This document shows positions 46,044 to 57,927 of a stretch of 64,000 nucleotides of DNA, in pieces. The translations under genes were made by a program, and so were the position numbers. Position 1 is the first letter of the stretch. Every line of letters starts with the position of its first letter. This stretch comes from Lycium barbarum (Eukaryota > Streptophyta > Magnoliopsida > Solanales > Solanaceae): assembly GCF_019175385.1 (NCBI RefSeq), contig NC_083340.1:15822336-15886335 (forward strand), read 5' to 3'. The notes beneath the pieces were generated by a model. The model ran no database searches. It was not told the origin of the DNA and saw only the letters and a list, made by a program, of their open reading frames with translations.

Positions 46044-47861
46044 GACCCTAGACGATAGAGCGTCCAACCAATCAGGACAAGCAACTATGTTGGTAATGGG
46101 TTATGGAAGAGAACAAATCAAAAAGCAGACGAAAAGTAGGAATTCTTGAATAGTACACCTAACTTTTTGTGTTTGTTTGGTGGGAGAAATTTGAAGAATA
46201 CTATTGTTGTGTTTTTGCTCGTCTTAAGTGTTCAAGAAGACAAAGTGAATCTGTTAATTTTGAAGGTTTGAGTTGAATATGATCATATCATTTTGGATCA
46301 ACTAGGAAACAAAAAACGCATTGATGAAATCTCTCAAAAACTTTTGGTTATACTATTAATGTAGGAGAAGGGGATCACTTAATGCTACTATATGCGCTCA
46401 TTGGTCTAGATTGGATAGCACAAAAGAAATAATAGATGGACCACCTAAAGTAGTTCTATTTTCCCCAACAGAGTTAATATTTTCTCACCAATCTGTCAAG
46501 AGTTGTGAAAAAATTGTTCCAGAATCACGATGCAATTTGTACTAAATTATTAATGATTCGCTAGAACCTGTTCTATCAGAAACTCCTAGTGATAAACCAT
46601 AAGTTTTTGGATAATTTGTTCAAAATTTATGACACAATTTGTACTGAATTCATTGTGATTTGTAAGACTTGTAGTAAGCCCATTCATTATAAACTCCTTC
46701 AAATATGACACAATTTTTTTTTACTAAGTTGTTGGTGACCGACCATGAGTCTTTAGATAATCCCCAACTGAACACCCCAACTTATGATTCAGAGGCAATT
46801 TTGCACAACTTAGTAAATGGGGTAAAGAATTAAATAGCGATGCAATCTGATCATATTTTAGCAAATCATCCGATTTCATATATTTTTATTTACAGATCTT
46901 ATGAATTATATTTTAATAATTATCTGTTAAAATGACCATAAAATTAAAATAACGTTTGTAGTAGATTGCACATAAACACTGTTGTCACCATATAAGCTTG
47001 GAAAATATTCACAATAAAATCATTTTTATTTGAAAATCCAAAACAAGTATTTTTTTTATTTTTTTGTTTCCCACTCAGTGTCCTAATTATATCCGGATGG
47101 TGCCGCGTAAGACCTCATTCAGGAGGAAGCTACAAATAATTTTTCATATCCAGACTCGAATGCGAAATCTCTTAATTAAAGGAGGAGCATCTTCTTTTGC
47201 TACTACTCATTTTTTGATTACATAGCTAAGAAACGGTTAACTCACCCAATTACTGCTATCAGCTCACCTTGTCATCATCTGTTGCTTTGCCAACCCGCAC
47301 TGGTCAATCTGACGCACTTCAATTAATAATAAGTCCTTCAAACTCCATTTTAAGTGCCATATGCTGAACCCCACGTCCTCATCACACCCCCTACCCCACT
47401 CCAACCCCACCCCCAAACAAAAAAAAAAACCCATTTTTTTTTTGTTTTTTTTTGGCAACTCTGCAACCAGAGAAAAAGAAAAACCAGAAACCTTTCAAAA
47501 GAAAGGTAATGTCTCACGCACACACAAACTCATTTGGTCTCTGCCAAAAAGAACTCCCAAACTCTTCAGTTTTCCATACAGTACACAGTTGCACACACAG
47601 TCATCTTTTCTTTTTAAAAAAAAAATAAAAAAATTAAATGTGTGTATGTGAATAGCAACAAAATATGTATCAATGATATCATCTTTTACGTTTATTTAGC
47701 CAAACATACAGTCCAAACTCTTGGAAAACTCACCCTCTTCTTTTACCCACTTCTTTCCTTTTCCTCTCTACTAATCAAACAAAAAATCAAGAACACCCCA
47801 TTTACCCTTGTTACTACCATTTTTGCCACTACGTTTACATACAAACAAGAATAATAACCAC
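46044..47861. other. Upstream region of the hydrolase gene
   Basis: No gene recognised. The last 500 bases contain A and T homopolymers and C-rich stretches typical of a plant promoter and 5' leader. I see no clear TATA box at a position that would decide the transcription start. Confidence 0.4.
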
Positions 47862-48043
47862 ATGCAATATTCATGAGTTTGGTCTGCGGAGACCATTATT
47901 CAGCTACTACTAAGGTGGTGGAGCAAGAGCTAAATCATAATAATAATAATAATAATAATGGGTTGTTGTATATCTCAACTAGCAGCAAAATTTGCATTTT
48001 TTCCTCCATCACCAGCTACATATCAAGTCAAGAAAAGGGATGA
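47862..48043 (+). promoter_or_regulatory. Two upstream ORFs before the hydrolase start
   Basis: ATGCAATATTCATGA (47862-47876) is a four-codon uORF whose stop overlaps the next ATG at 47873. That second frame runs 56 codons to a TGA at 48041-48043, out of frame with the main ORF and overlapping its first 86 bases. If the mRNA starts upstream of 47862, both could reduce translation from 47958. The transcription start is not known, so the role is conditional. Confidence 0.4.
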
Positions 48044-49797
48044 TGGAAAGCTTGTTGCTGTTTCAACTACATCAAATTTGCCTATTTTTGGTGCTTCAGA
48101 TGACCCTAATCTTGATGTGTTGTTGGTTGATACTAAAAGAGGAAACAAGATTGTAGCTTTTTACTTGAAAAATCCATATGCTAAGCTGACTGTGCTTTAT
48201 TCTCATGGCAATGCTGCTGATCTGGGACAGCTCTATGACTTGTTTGTTCAACTTAAAGCTAATCTTAGAGTCAACCTTATGGGGTCTGCTTTTCTTTCCC
48301 TTCCTTTTTTGTTTTGAACTCTTTTTTCCTTTAAAAAAAAGATTATAAATGTTGGGTTTTGGGTTTAGAATCTTATGTAGGACATAGAAGATACTGGTTC
48401 CTCTCTTAAATGCTTGTAAAAATCTGAGCTTGATATGGTAAATCTTGATTTTTTAAGGATGTTTTATTATCTTTGTGTTTGGGGCTTGGTTGTGAGATAT
48501 GAGTCTTTGTCTGTTCTACCTTTTTTGCCCTGTATCTATGATGTTATTTCTCTCTCATGGGGTTTGGTAAAGGTCACTTTTTTTTCACCCATTTTTCTGT
48601 AGTTTAAAAAGAAGGAAAGCTTTTTTTCACATTTTTGTCCAATTTAAAGATTTGTTAATTTCTATTTGCTCTTTCATCTCCCTATTGCTAGTTACTACAA
48701 TCTTGATCTCATGTTTTTCAGTGAAAATTTCATAGTTAGATGTTGGAGGTTCTGTGATTTATTTTTCTTCTCATCAGTGCCTTTTGATCTGTAAACTTTT
48801 GTTGTGTTTTTGACAGTGAGTTATCATCTTTTTTTTTTCTTTTTTACTGAGAATTGGAAAAGCAAAAGTAATGGTAGGTGAATTTTCATTGTTGTCACAA
48901 ATCACTAGTCTCTTTCCAACAGTTACAAGTTTTTTTTATTTTCTTTGTCCTTATATGTAGTGTGATAGATTCACTAGCCATTCACCCACAGAATGAAATG
49001 TAAAAAGTAAAATGGGGCTTAAGCTATGGTGCTTTTAGATAGAGACATGGGTCCCTACTTTGTATAGGGAATAAAGCTTTGATATTTATACTGAAACAGA
49101 CTGGCCTTTGATCTTTTACATCCTTGATTTAACCAGAATGCTTTGTTTATTGAATTTTTGAACATTTAGCTACTAAAATTGACAATTTGTTCAGTGCCCA
49201 ACTCATGTCAGCACATTCTCATGTTGCAATGAAGTTTATAGGCTATCATACTTTGACCAGTTACCTAATAAGTTATGCTGTATTCTACTCTAAAAAAAGT
49301 TATCCTTCTGAGTTTTCATCTTTTTTAAAAATCCATCTCCATTACAATGCAGATATGACTATTCTGGCTATGGAGCATCTACAGGAAAGGTATGTCATTC
49401 AATTCGTTAAGCAAGAATACAAGGAAGTCACTTCTCCTCATTATTGTTTCTTTATTTTGGATGATCTAGCCGAGTGAATTTGATACATACGCGGACATAG
49501 AAGCGGTGTATGAGTGCCTTCAAACAGAGTATGGAATTAGCCAGGAAGATTTGATTCTTTATGGGCAATCTGTTGGAAGTGGCCCAACATTACACTTAGC
49601 AGCTAAATTACCACGGTTGAGAGGTGTGGTTCTGCACAGTGGCATTCTTTCTGGTCTTCGTGTGCTTTGCCATGCAAACTTCTCTTTTTGCTTTGATATT
49701 TACAAGGTAACTAACACCCTTCTAGGAAATGGAAATTAACTTTTTGATGTGTTTTACCTTCTTTGCCAATGGCCTGAGTTATTTATTAGGGAACAAT

Positions 49798-49845
<48 letters not shown>

Positions 49846-52800
49846 CATTTTTGTATTTTCCTTGTGGCCATCTTAAGCATCTAACAGCTAAGTTCATGTT
49901 CAGAATTTAAACAAGATTCAGAAGGTGAAAAGCCCTGTGCTCGTTATACATGTAAGTTATTCTCCGCATTAGTTGACATTTAGATTCAGACTTCTTATGC
50001 AGTGTTTACTTGATAAAGAAATTGACATTTCATTGGAAAATGATTGAAGTTTAAACAAGTGATGAGGGTAAGATTAAATTATCGAACATAGAGAAAGAGA
50101 ATACATGGATATGAACTTTTGTGTCTTTTCAACTAAAGAATCCTATCTGCCATGACAGAAATCATATATATAAGAACAACTTCCTTTCACTTTAAAGTTT
50201 TGTTTCTTGATTCATGATATCCATATGTGACATTTCGTGGATATCCTTTTGGCATGAAACCTTTTGGATCCCTTGGTGTCTCTATATGATAAGATTCTGT
50301 CTGTTGTATAATATACGGAAAAGGCTCAAATATGCCATCCAACTATCGGAAATGGCTCATTTATACCACTCGTCAATAGTTTGGCTCTTTATGCCATCGA
50401 ACTATAGGAAATGACTCATTTATGCCATCGAACTATAGGAAATTGCTCATTTATGCCACTCATCAATAGTTTGACTCATTTATGCCATCGCCCATTACCA
50501 AAATGAATCATCCATGCCATTTTTCATTAACGCCAGTTTTACAATACCAGATATGACACGTGGCCTCTAATTAGAGGTCTGCGTCATTTAATTAAACCAG
50601 CCCAATTTTAAATACCAAATTAATAAAAAATCCGACCCGTAAACCTTAACCACCCACAACCATAATATAGTTGGAGGTCACGTGTCATATATGGTATTGT
50701 AAAACTAGCTTTAATGAAATATGGCATGGATGAGTCATTTTGATAACAGGCGATGGCATAAATGAGTCAAACTATTGACGAGTGGCATAAATGAGCCATT
50801 TCTGATAGTTGGATGGCATATTTGAGCCTTTGCCGTATAATATATAATGGTGTCTAAATAGAAATTAAGAAGGATTGAGTTCGGAAAGGAGACTTTGTCT
50901 TGTTACTTCATCAGGTGGATTTTGTTTTGGTTATGGAAATTTAAGTTGTCACTTAGATGTTGAATTGATGACAACATTTCTGTTCTTTTTGTTATTGGGG
51001 ATGGGGGAGTGATGGGACGTAAGAGTGATATCAAACAACATTGTTAAAGTACATTGTCTGATTATATACTTTATTTCATAATTTTTGGAGTCTGGTATGG
51101 CATGTCACTAACCAAACCTTGTTTGGCAGTCAGACAATTACTTCACTCAACTTGCAACTTTCTATTGATTACTAACAATGAAATAGTATTCATATGCATA
51201 GTATTTTATGGTATTAGTGAAAGATAAACCGGTGGAGTTAGACCAGCTACACTTAATGTTTGATGATTGAAGTTTTCTTGCATTAGTTTGTCCTACCAGA
51301 TTTGAAGTCACTGAACTGTTAATACTTTACATAAGAGTCTCTGGTTAGTTGCTATAAGCATCCCTTTAGTCTTTTGTGGTTAGAACATCATACCCGTGTT
51401 TATTTATAACTATAATTTAGCAAAAACTGATGTGTGTGTCTTTTGGACAAGGATCTGTAAGTGTTTGGGTCTTGAATTTACTCTGAGTTTCAGGTCTCTT
51501 CATGATTCTTCTTGTTTCCATAAAAACAACTCCCAGAAGCCCAATTTTTTAGCTTGGGGCTTAAGACAACCTAGGTGCCCCCCCCCCCCCCCCCCACCCC
51601 CCACCCCCTTTTTTCTTTTTTCTTTTATGGCTCTTTGCTTATTTATAGTTCCCCTTAACTTTTGATTAAGACTCATGATCAGTGGAGCAATAAGCACCCA
51701 AGGGTATGACCTAGTGGCCAATAAAGTGGGTAAAAACAATGGGAGACCCGGGTTCAAATCCAGCAGAGACAACGTTAGATGGTTTCATTCCATATGCTGA
51801 AGCCTTCGTAGGTAGAGTTACTCGATATCTGTGCTGATGGAGGTAATAGGTACTTGGTAAAATAGACAAGGTGCACCCAATGTGGCCCGGCCCCACCTTT
51901 ATTACCAAAAAGGAAAAAGAAGGATCAAAAGAGCAATAAGTCATGCTTTATCTAGTTGGCCATTTGAAAAGAGGGAAATACAAGTTAAGAAGCACTATTG
52001 CATTCAGAGTATTATGAAGAGGTCTTGCATGATACTCCCTCCATTCCAGTTTATGTGACCCCTTTTTTTAAAGTCAGTTCCAAAAAGAATGAAAACTTTT
52101 TAAATTTAAGAAATAATTAACTTAATATTTTCCATTGTACCCTTAATGAGAAGCTTAGATAGAGACACTCATGATATGAATGTTAAGACCACAAGTTTCA
52201 AAGGTCTTATAACAACACAAATCTCGTGGCATGTTTATCAACACAAGTTCCAAAAGTCTTCATTTCTTTCTTAAACTGTGCCAATGCAAACATTGCTGCA
52301 TAAATTGGAACAGGGGGAGTAGAAAATTGGAAAGAGGCATCTGAATTATCAAAAGATCTTTTTCTTGTTGTTGGATGTATAGTTGCACTGGCATTACTTC
52401 TAGGGAGCTGGGCGTTTTGCAACTTCGTCTAGTAGCGTGTCTGAAGTGTGTTTTAGATTAAGAGTTCCACACAGGAACTCTTGTCTTTTAGTTGAATTGT
52501 TTGCATGCCATATGGTAAATTTTGTGCATTCTCAAGCATTCTTTGCTGTTACAATGTAGGATTTGATTTAGCCGAAGAGATTTGCACTCAAATCTCCTGT
52601 GAAAATGACACTTGAACATGATTCATGAAGATTTTAACTCAGAACTAACACAGAACTAAAATAAGATGATTTAAATGGAGGGAGTGCTTTCTACAGAACT
52701 GTTGTGAGACCAACAAGCGTGAATGGGCATAAACTGTTAACATTATGTTGAATTTAGTCTGATGGATCCTCTCTGTTCAGCATTTATGAAACTTCTTTTA

Positions 52801-54730
52801 AAGATTAGTCCATCTCTGTTTTCCATACATTCCAACCCCACAGTGATTTAATTTGTTTATTCTTGTGCAAATTGTCTCTTCTTGTGCATACTATCACATT
52901 AAAGCAGGAATAAGAAATTGAAAGATGATAAACGTAAATATTTAGTCCCTGTAGCACCCACTAATCTCCTCCATGAGGTGGTTATGCAACAAGTGGTATC
53001 TGAGATATCAAGTTAGAAACTCTGGTTTTGCATTAGCGACCGAAGGAATTAGTCCATCTAATTCCTGCAGTGAAATAACAGTTTCCTGTAGGACTGTTGA
53101 AGGCTTTTGGATTCTAAAAATGTGCAACTACCCAAATTGCTAGAAGCCAAGTTGGTTAAGAATAATATGGATTCAAAATATTCAAATAGTGTAGACTCCT
53201 AATATTTTTATTCAATGAAGAAATCCACCCTGCATTGATATAAATGAAACATATCAAAAAGATCTCTCTCAAGTCTCAACAGTAAAAGAATAAATTGTTG
53301 TTTTGTAGTAAACACATTCTATGCTCATTATGTATTCGGCATCATGTGCTTACTAATAACATGCCTGAACGCTTGCCAGCTTTAATTGGGTTGCCTATTT
53401 GAGTGTCTATAAGTTCGATTAAGTAGAATCGCCCGTCATCAAGCTGATTGTTTTATTCCTTGAGGCGTTACTGTCTAACTTGATGGGGAGGACGGAGGTT
53501 GGAACTGAAAAAGAGGCTAAGCTGAATCAACTTAGTGCTCTAGTGATGCAATAAATGACTACTATGATAAAGATGCTTTGTTCATGGTGTATACCTTATG
53601 AAGGACGAGTCTGTTGTCTTACCAAAATCTTACAAAATTAAGCCTTAGACAGAACTGTGAGGCGAAGGATCACAGTGCTTCTCTATGTTGATAACCAACC
53701 TTGTGGCATGTAAAAAGGTTAACAACATTGAGAAGGTGCTTGTCAATTATGATTCAGACATTGGAGTATGTGTTCTGTAACAACTATGTGTAATAAAGCG
53801 TATAAATAAATATGAACAGATGATACCTAGTTTCTTATGGTGGTTCAAATGAATAAAATAAAAGAGTTACTATCTGAATAGGAGCAAATTATGCTAGATA
53901 GCTTTATCTAAAATTCCAACTGCATTGTACATGATAATGTAAAATAACTATTATTTGCAATCCTCATCTATTATTGCCTTTTAATTTGTGATGACCTAAG
54001 GAATATATTCTCTACATTTGTGCTATTTGGGTCAGCTAAAATATGAAGTAGTGCAGAGGAAACACTAGGTTGATATACCTTAGTATGCTTTATTTGTCAG
54101 CTGGAATATGAATGAGAGGAGAGGAAAAACTATATACCTTTCTCTTTGCTATTGATGCATCATCTTGACTAATATGTCTTACAGGGCACAGATGATGATG
54201 TAGTTAATTGGCTACACGGTAATGGACTTTGGAAAATGTCGAGGGATCCATATGAGCCGTTATGGATCAAAGGAGGAGGCCACTGCAACTTGGAACTTTA
54301 CCCGGATTACATCCGCCACCTTTGCAGGTTTATCCAAGAAATGGAATGCATGACCACTGAAATCAGGCTTAAAAAGATTAGACAAACTCTACATCTCCCA
54401 AAGCGATCAGATACCACAATTTCTACCAACTGCTGTTGTCAAGTTAAATGCAGACTACCTAACTGTCTAAATTGCTCAAAATTGAGCTGCACGAAATGTT
54501 GCTCTTGGAAACCCAAATGCTCGGGATGTTGGCCGAAATGCCCTAAATGGAAACCCAAATGTGTATGTTGGGAACCTTGCTGCCTCGGATGTTCATGCGT
54601 GCTGCCAAAATGTTCATGTGCGTGCCCAAAATGTTCATGCGCATGCCCAAAATGTTCATTTACGTGCCCAAAATGCTCGTGCACGTGTCCAAAATGCTGT
54701 TGTTGGAGCGTAAAATGTTCGTGTTGGTGA
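47958..54730 (+). CDS. ABHD17-like alpha/beta hydrolase with Cys-rich tail, five exons
   Basis: Exons 47958-48283, 49353-49389, 49470-49706, 49904-49951 and 54185-54730 join in frame with GT-AG borders and give 397 residues. The catalytic triad is visible: Ser155 in GQSVGSG, Asp220 in GTDDDV, His249 in GGGHCN. An [10 protein letters not shown] block near 83-92 is the oxyanion-loop region. Animal ABHD17 proteins are membrane-bound depalmitoylases; plant members are usually annotated only as alpha/beta-hydrolase superfamily. The start MGCC offers Gly2 for N-myristoylation and Cys3/Cys4 for S-acylation, so membrane attachment is expected. Residues 299-397 contain about 34 cysteines, including four tandem seven-residue repeats of PKCSCAC type. 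The start codon follows an AAT repeat. The fourth intron is 4.2 kb and carries two MITEs and a SINE. Substrate not predictable. Confidence 0.9.
49804..49843. repeat. TA microsatellite in hydrolase intron 3
   Basis: About 20 AT units located between exons 3 and 4 of the hydrolase gene. Confidence 0.9.
50316..50835. mobile_element. Mutator-like MITE in hydrolase intron 4
   Basis: Ends CGGAAAAGGCTCAAATATGCC and, from the right, CGGCAAAGGCTCAAATATGCC. Perfect 9-bp duplication TATAATATA (50307-50315, 50836-50844). Long inverted repeats with ATGGCATAAATGAGTCA-type sub-repeats would let an unspliced transcript fold into a hairpin. Confidence 0.88.
51573..51608. repeat. C-rich homopolymer tract
   Basis: About 19 consecutive C followed by ACCCCCCACCCCC in intron 4. 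Length is likely unstable in sequencing. Confidence 0.85.
51695..51930 (+). mobile_element. tRNA-derived SINE in hydrolase intron 4
   Basis: Begins CACCCAAGGGTATGACCTAG with an A-box-like GACCTAGTGGCC, then a B-box GGTTCAAATCC at about 51751-51761, and ends in an A-rich tail after TTATTACC. Perfect 10-bp duplication GAGCAATAAG at 51685-51694 and 51931-51940. A different family from the one at 6459-6583. Confidence 0.88.
52035..52319. mobile_element. Stowaway-type MITE in hydrolase intron 4
   Basis: Left CTCCCTCCATTCCAGTTTAT and right, reverse complemented, CTCCCCCTGTTCCAATTTAT are the classical Stowaway termini. Both ends are flanked by TA (52033-52034, 52320-52321). No coding capacity. Confidence 0.88.
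54605..54688 (+). repeat. Four tandem 21-bp in-frame repeats in the hydrolase tail
   Basis: Units start CCAAAATG(T/C)TC at 54605, 54626, 54647 and 54668, each coding seven residues of the type Pro-Lys-Cys-Ser-x-x-Cys; a partial fifth begins at 54689. The repeats are close in DNA sequence, so they probably arose by recent slippage or unequal exchange. Confidence 0.88.
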
Positions 54731-56101
54731 TTGTTAGTGGTGGGTATACGTAATTGGTTCAGGTGAAAGGTGATAGTTTTGTATAGTTTGCACAAGTTGT
54801 TGTCTCCAAGATGTGCAGTAGTCGAGACAGTTGGAAGTAGTATTTATTTAGAAATTTAAACCTATAGAGTTTATATTCTTATCATTTCCTAGACACTGTT
54901 AAATTATTGTATCTTCTATTTTAGTCCTACTCATTCAATTTAGATCCTAGTTCTTCCTCTTTGATTGCTGAATTCACATTTCTCGCCAAGGAAATGCTCT
55001 TTGAATCTGGACTATCATTTGCACTATACAAGACAAATATCAAGCTCAGGTACAGATAAGGCCAAAGGTATGCAATAAACAGTTCTCAACACATCTAATG
55101 ATGTATCATGAATGAACTTGGCATTGCTAGCTTGGCCTTTAGTGCTATATTCTTGTGGCACCCGCTAGAACAATTTTATACTTTGGTGTCCCAAAACTTT
55201 ATACGTAGCAACTAAAATGCTACTAAACATGATACTAGTTATGTTGGTTCTAATACATAATTTACTTCTTAACCAACAACGAAACGACCCTTTAGTGTTT
55301 GATGCATATGATACTATTGGATTAAATAGTAGTTACAAGCATGGTCTTTTTGTGTGCATAATTCCAAGATATTCAACATGTACTCCCCGTTTCTTCAATT
55401 TACAGTTTGATGCTCTGTCCATTTGTATGTATAGAAATTGCCAGTTACCATTGAATCATTTCATAGTTTTTGAGTGTCATGATGTTTGGTTAATTGCAAC
55501 AGCTCATAGTCCTTGTAATTCACACTTCACATTTGGTTTTTGAAAAAAATAATTTGTGTTATATGGTTTAAGGTCCATTTTAGTGTTACACAATTCTTGC
55601 CAGAAATGAAATACCTGTTTGGTAGCTAAAATGTAATGACTAGAGAGCTAGTCCATGAGAAATCAAGAGAAACTGAAAACATGAATAGCATAAAATCATG
55701 GCGAGAACTTGGAAAAACGAAAATACTCGGTATCATGACAAAAGTTAGCAGTCTCATAACACTAAAAAGCATAACAAAAAAACATAAAAGTATCATTCTT
55801 CACCAAAAATGATAGTTTAATCATCGACATCGTCATTCCTCTTGCAAGCAATACGAACTCTAACCCGGAGCAATTGCACTCGTATAACGTACAGTCACCT
55901 GATCGAATTATACTAACACCAATAATTTAGGAGGTGTTAGTATCTTGATGATTTTACCATTTCTAATGAATCCCCCCACCCCCACCCCCACCCGCACACA
56001 CACTCCACAACCAACCATCCTTCACCCCGTTTGAGTGGGAGGGCGAGGATTCAACATTATACGCGAGTTGCAAAGACCAGCAAGAGGTGTTTATCGTGGA
56101 T
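54731..56101. other. Hydrolase 3' region and gene-free DNA
   Basis: Presumably holds the 3' UTR and terminator region of the hydrolase gene. A 108-codon open frame at 55217-55543 has no recognisable domain and no gene context. C-rich tracts occur near 55974-56000. Confidence 0.4.
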
Positions 56102-56335
56102 GGTCAAAATCCCTACAACCTTAATCAGAAGTCTTGAGTTTGAAACCTGAGAATGGAGAAAGCTTGGTAGGTACAACTTTATCTCCTAACAGGGCCACCC
56201 AATGCAAATCTAGATTTGTCAAATTCCTGCATCATTAACCAGAAATCTCAGAAATTTAAATTTGAGAAATGAGAACTTCGTACAGAGCGTTCTACCCCTT
56301 AATGGACCCTCCCAATGCAAAATCCAAATTAGTCG
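56102..56335 (+). mobile_element. Two tandem decayed SINE fragments
   Basis: Two stretches of about 115 bases have the same block order: an AATCAGAAGTCTTGAGTTTGA-like B-box area, GAGAATGGAG or GAGAAATGAG, a TAC-rich part and an ending CCCAATGCAAATC(T/C)A. This resembles the 3' part of a SINE family common in Solanaceae as I remember it. No target duplication found. Confidence 0.5.
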
Positions 56336-56500
56336 GCCAATAACCTCGGGATTACAATAAATAATACTCTGTCAACATTAAGTACAGACCCCAAATTGTC
56401 TTGTATTCGATAAAGTACTCTGTCGAAAATCAATAGAAGTATGGGAGTTTAATACGACATCTTAACTCATGAACATAGGATGACAGGAATATTGCAAATA

Positions 56501-57043
56501 CAATCAAACCTCTCTATAACAACATGGTTGGGTCCGAAATTTTTCAGCTGTTATAGAGAATGACTGTTATACACCTATAACAGTAAACATTTTAATAATA
56601 CTTCGCTGTTATAGGCAAAAAAGATGCATAAAATCTAAAATTTCATTTTTAATTGTCAAATTCTAAGCTTAATCACACTTTGTATAACGAAGGAAAATCG
56701 TTTTATGATGAAAATATATATATTCATATGATATTTTTTGTCATAAATAGTGTATTAAATGATCAAATATTTGGTCAAAATTTCCACTCTTATTAATGGT
56801 AATCATAGATATTTTATTTTTATAAAGATGGTTAATTATTATATTACCAAAAAAAAGAAGATATCTGTTATATGGGGGTAATTTTACAAAGAGCGTACTG
56901 CTATAAAGTTGGTTGTTGCTGTTATAGGTGAAATGCTGTTATAGAGAAGTAAAATATAACATAAAAAATCGGTTTCCAAAAAATCTTAACTGTTATAGAG
57001 AGGTGTTGTTATATGCGGGTGTCGTTATAGAGAGGTCTGACTG
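56501..57043. mobile_element. Mariner-type MITE, complete copy
   Basis: CAATCAAACCTCTCTATAAC at the left and CAGTCAGACCTCTCTATAAC read from the right, each next to TA (56499-56500, 57044-57045). Better preserved than the copy at 1307-2089. The GTTATAGAG(A/G) motif recurs through both halves. Confidence 0.82.
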
Positions 57044-57917
57044 TATATCTCAACAATATTATATTAAGAATTTAGAATCAAAAAGGTATTAAGAATTAAC
57101 TACACTCGATAGGATCAAACATACAAATGTAACAGAAAAAAAAAAAAAAAAAAAAAAAAAAAAGGACCCTTAGATATTCTTGTCTAATAGTACTAGGTAT
57201 AAAACCCCGTGCTGCGCACCGGCCCAATCTCGAGTAAAAATATTAAAATTGGTGATTAACTTTTTTATGAATTTCTCTTGGATAGTATTAAATAACCTTT
57301 ATTTAGTAAGTATTATATAGATGTATAATGTTTTGAAATCTGTGATTTTTAAATATTTTAGGAAAGTTTGCAAGTTATAGGTTTTCCTACATATACTAAT
57401 ACTTAAAATTAATTTGGTATTCTTTAAAAAACAAATACTCGGCTCAAACATTTCAAGATTATTAGATATATTATTTTAAAATCCAGATGGAGTTCTACAG
57501 TTGGTAATTAATTTTTCTTAAAATGGTGATGTTTATAGAATAGATTGAAGTATTGGTTTATGCCTGCGAATAGGATAAACTGAAGGAGGCTTTTGCACTG
57601 CTGTTATTATCCACATGTGTACGTTGCTATTTTCAGTTAATTTTAAATGTAAACTTTTATTTACAGTAATAAAAAAGAAGAAACAGAGAACAGAAAAGGT
57701 TAAAACATACTTGCTTCAGCCGCTCCATTTGATAGCTTTGTGATAAGAAAAGGTGGGTAGCCCAAAAAACAAAAAACAAAAACGGCTTCCAGTTTCATGC
57801 CACGTGGCACGAAAAAGGAAGTTATGCTTTTGAATGGTGATGATTGATGATCTAATCGAAGGACAGTATAGTCAAGCCACATAAAATTTATAACATCAGC
57901 AACAGTAGGATTTTTCT
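57044..57917. other. Intergenic segment with long A run
   Basis: Contains about 28 consecutive A near 57136-57163 and otherwise AT-rich sequence. No gene seen. Confidence 0.4.
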
Positions 57918-57927
57918 TTAGCCAATT

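Noticed and set aside
46130..46450. Weak protein-like stretch (GEGDHLMLLYALIGLDW) upstream of the hydrolase
   Set aside because: Too short, flanked by stops, and no family recognised; could be a processed-gene relic but cannot be supported.
51500..51772. Minus-strand frame with a polyglycine run
   Set aside because: Created by the C homopolymer and the SINE; not coding.
55217..55543. 108-codon open frame after the hydrolase gene
   Set aside because: No domain, no splice context, unusual composition and no promoter signal; probably chance in a low-stop stretch.
57136..57163. Long A run as a possible poly(A) tail of a retrocopy
   Set aside because: No upstream coding or SINE/LINE sequence in the right position, and no flanking duplication identified.
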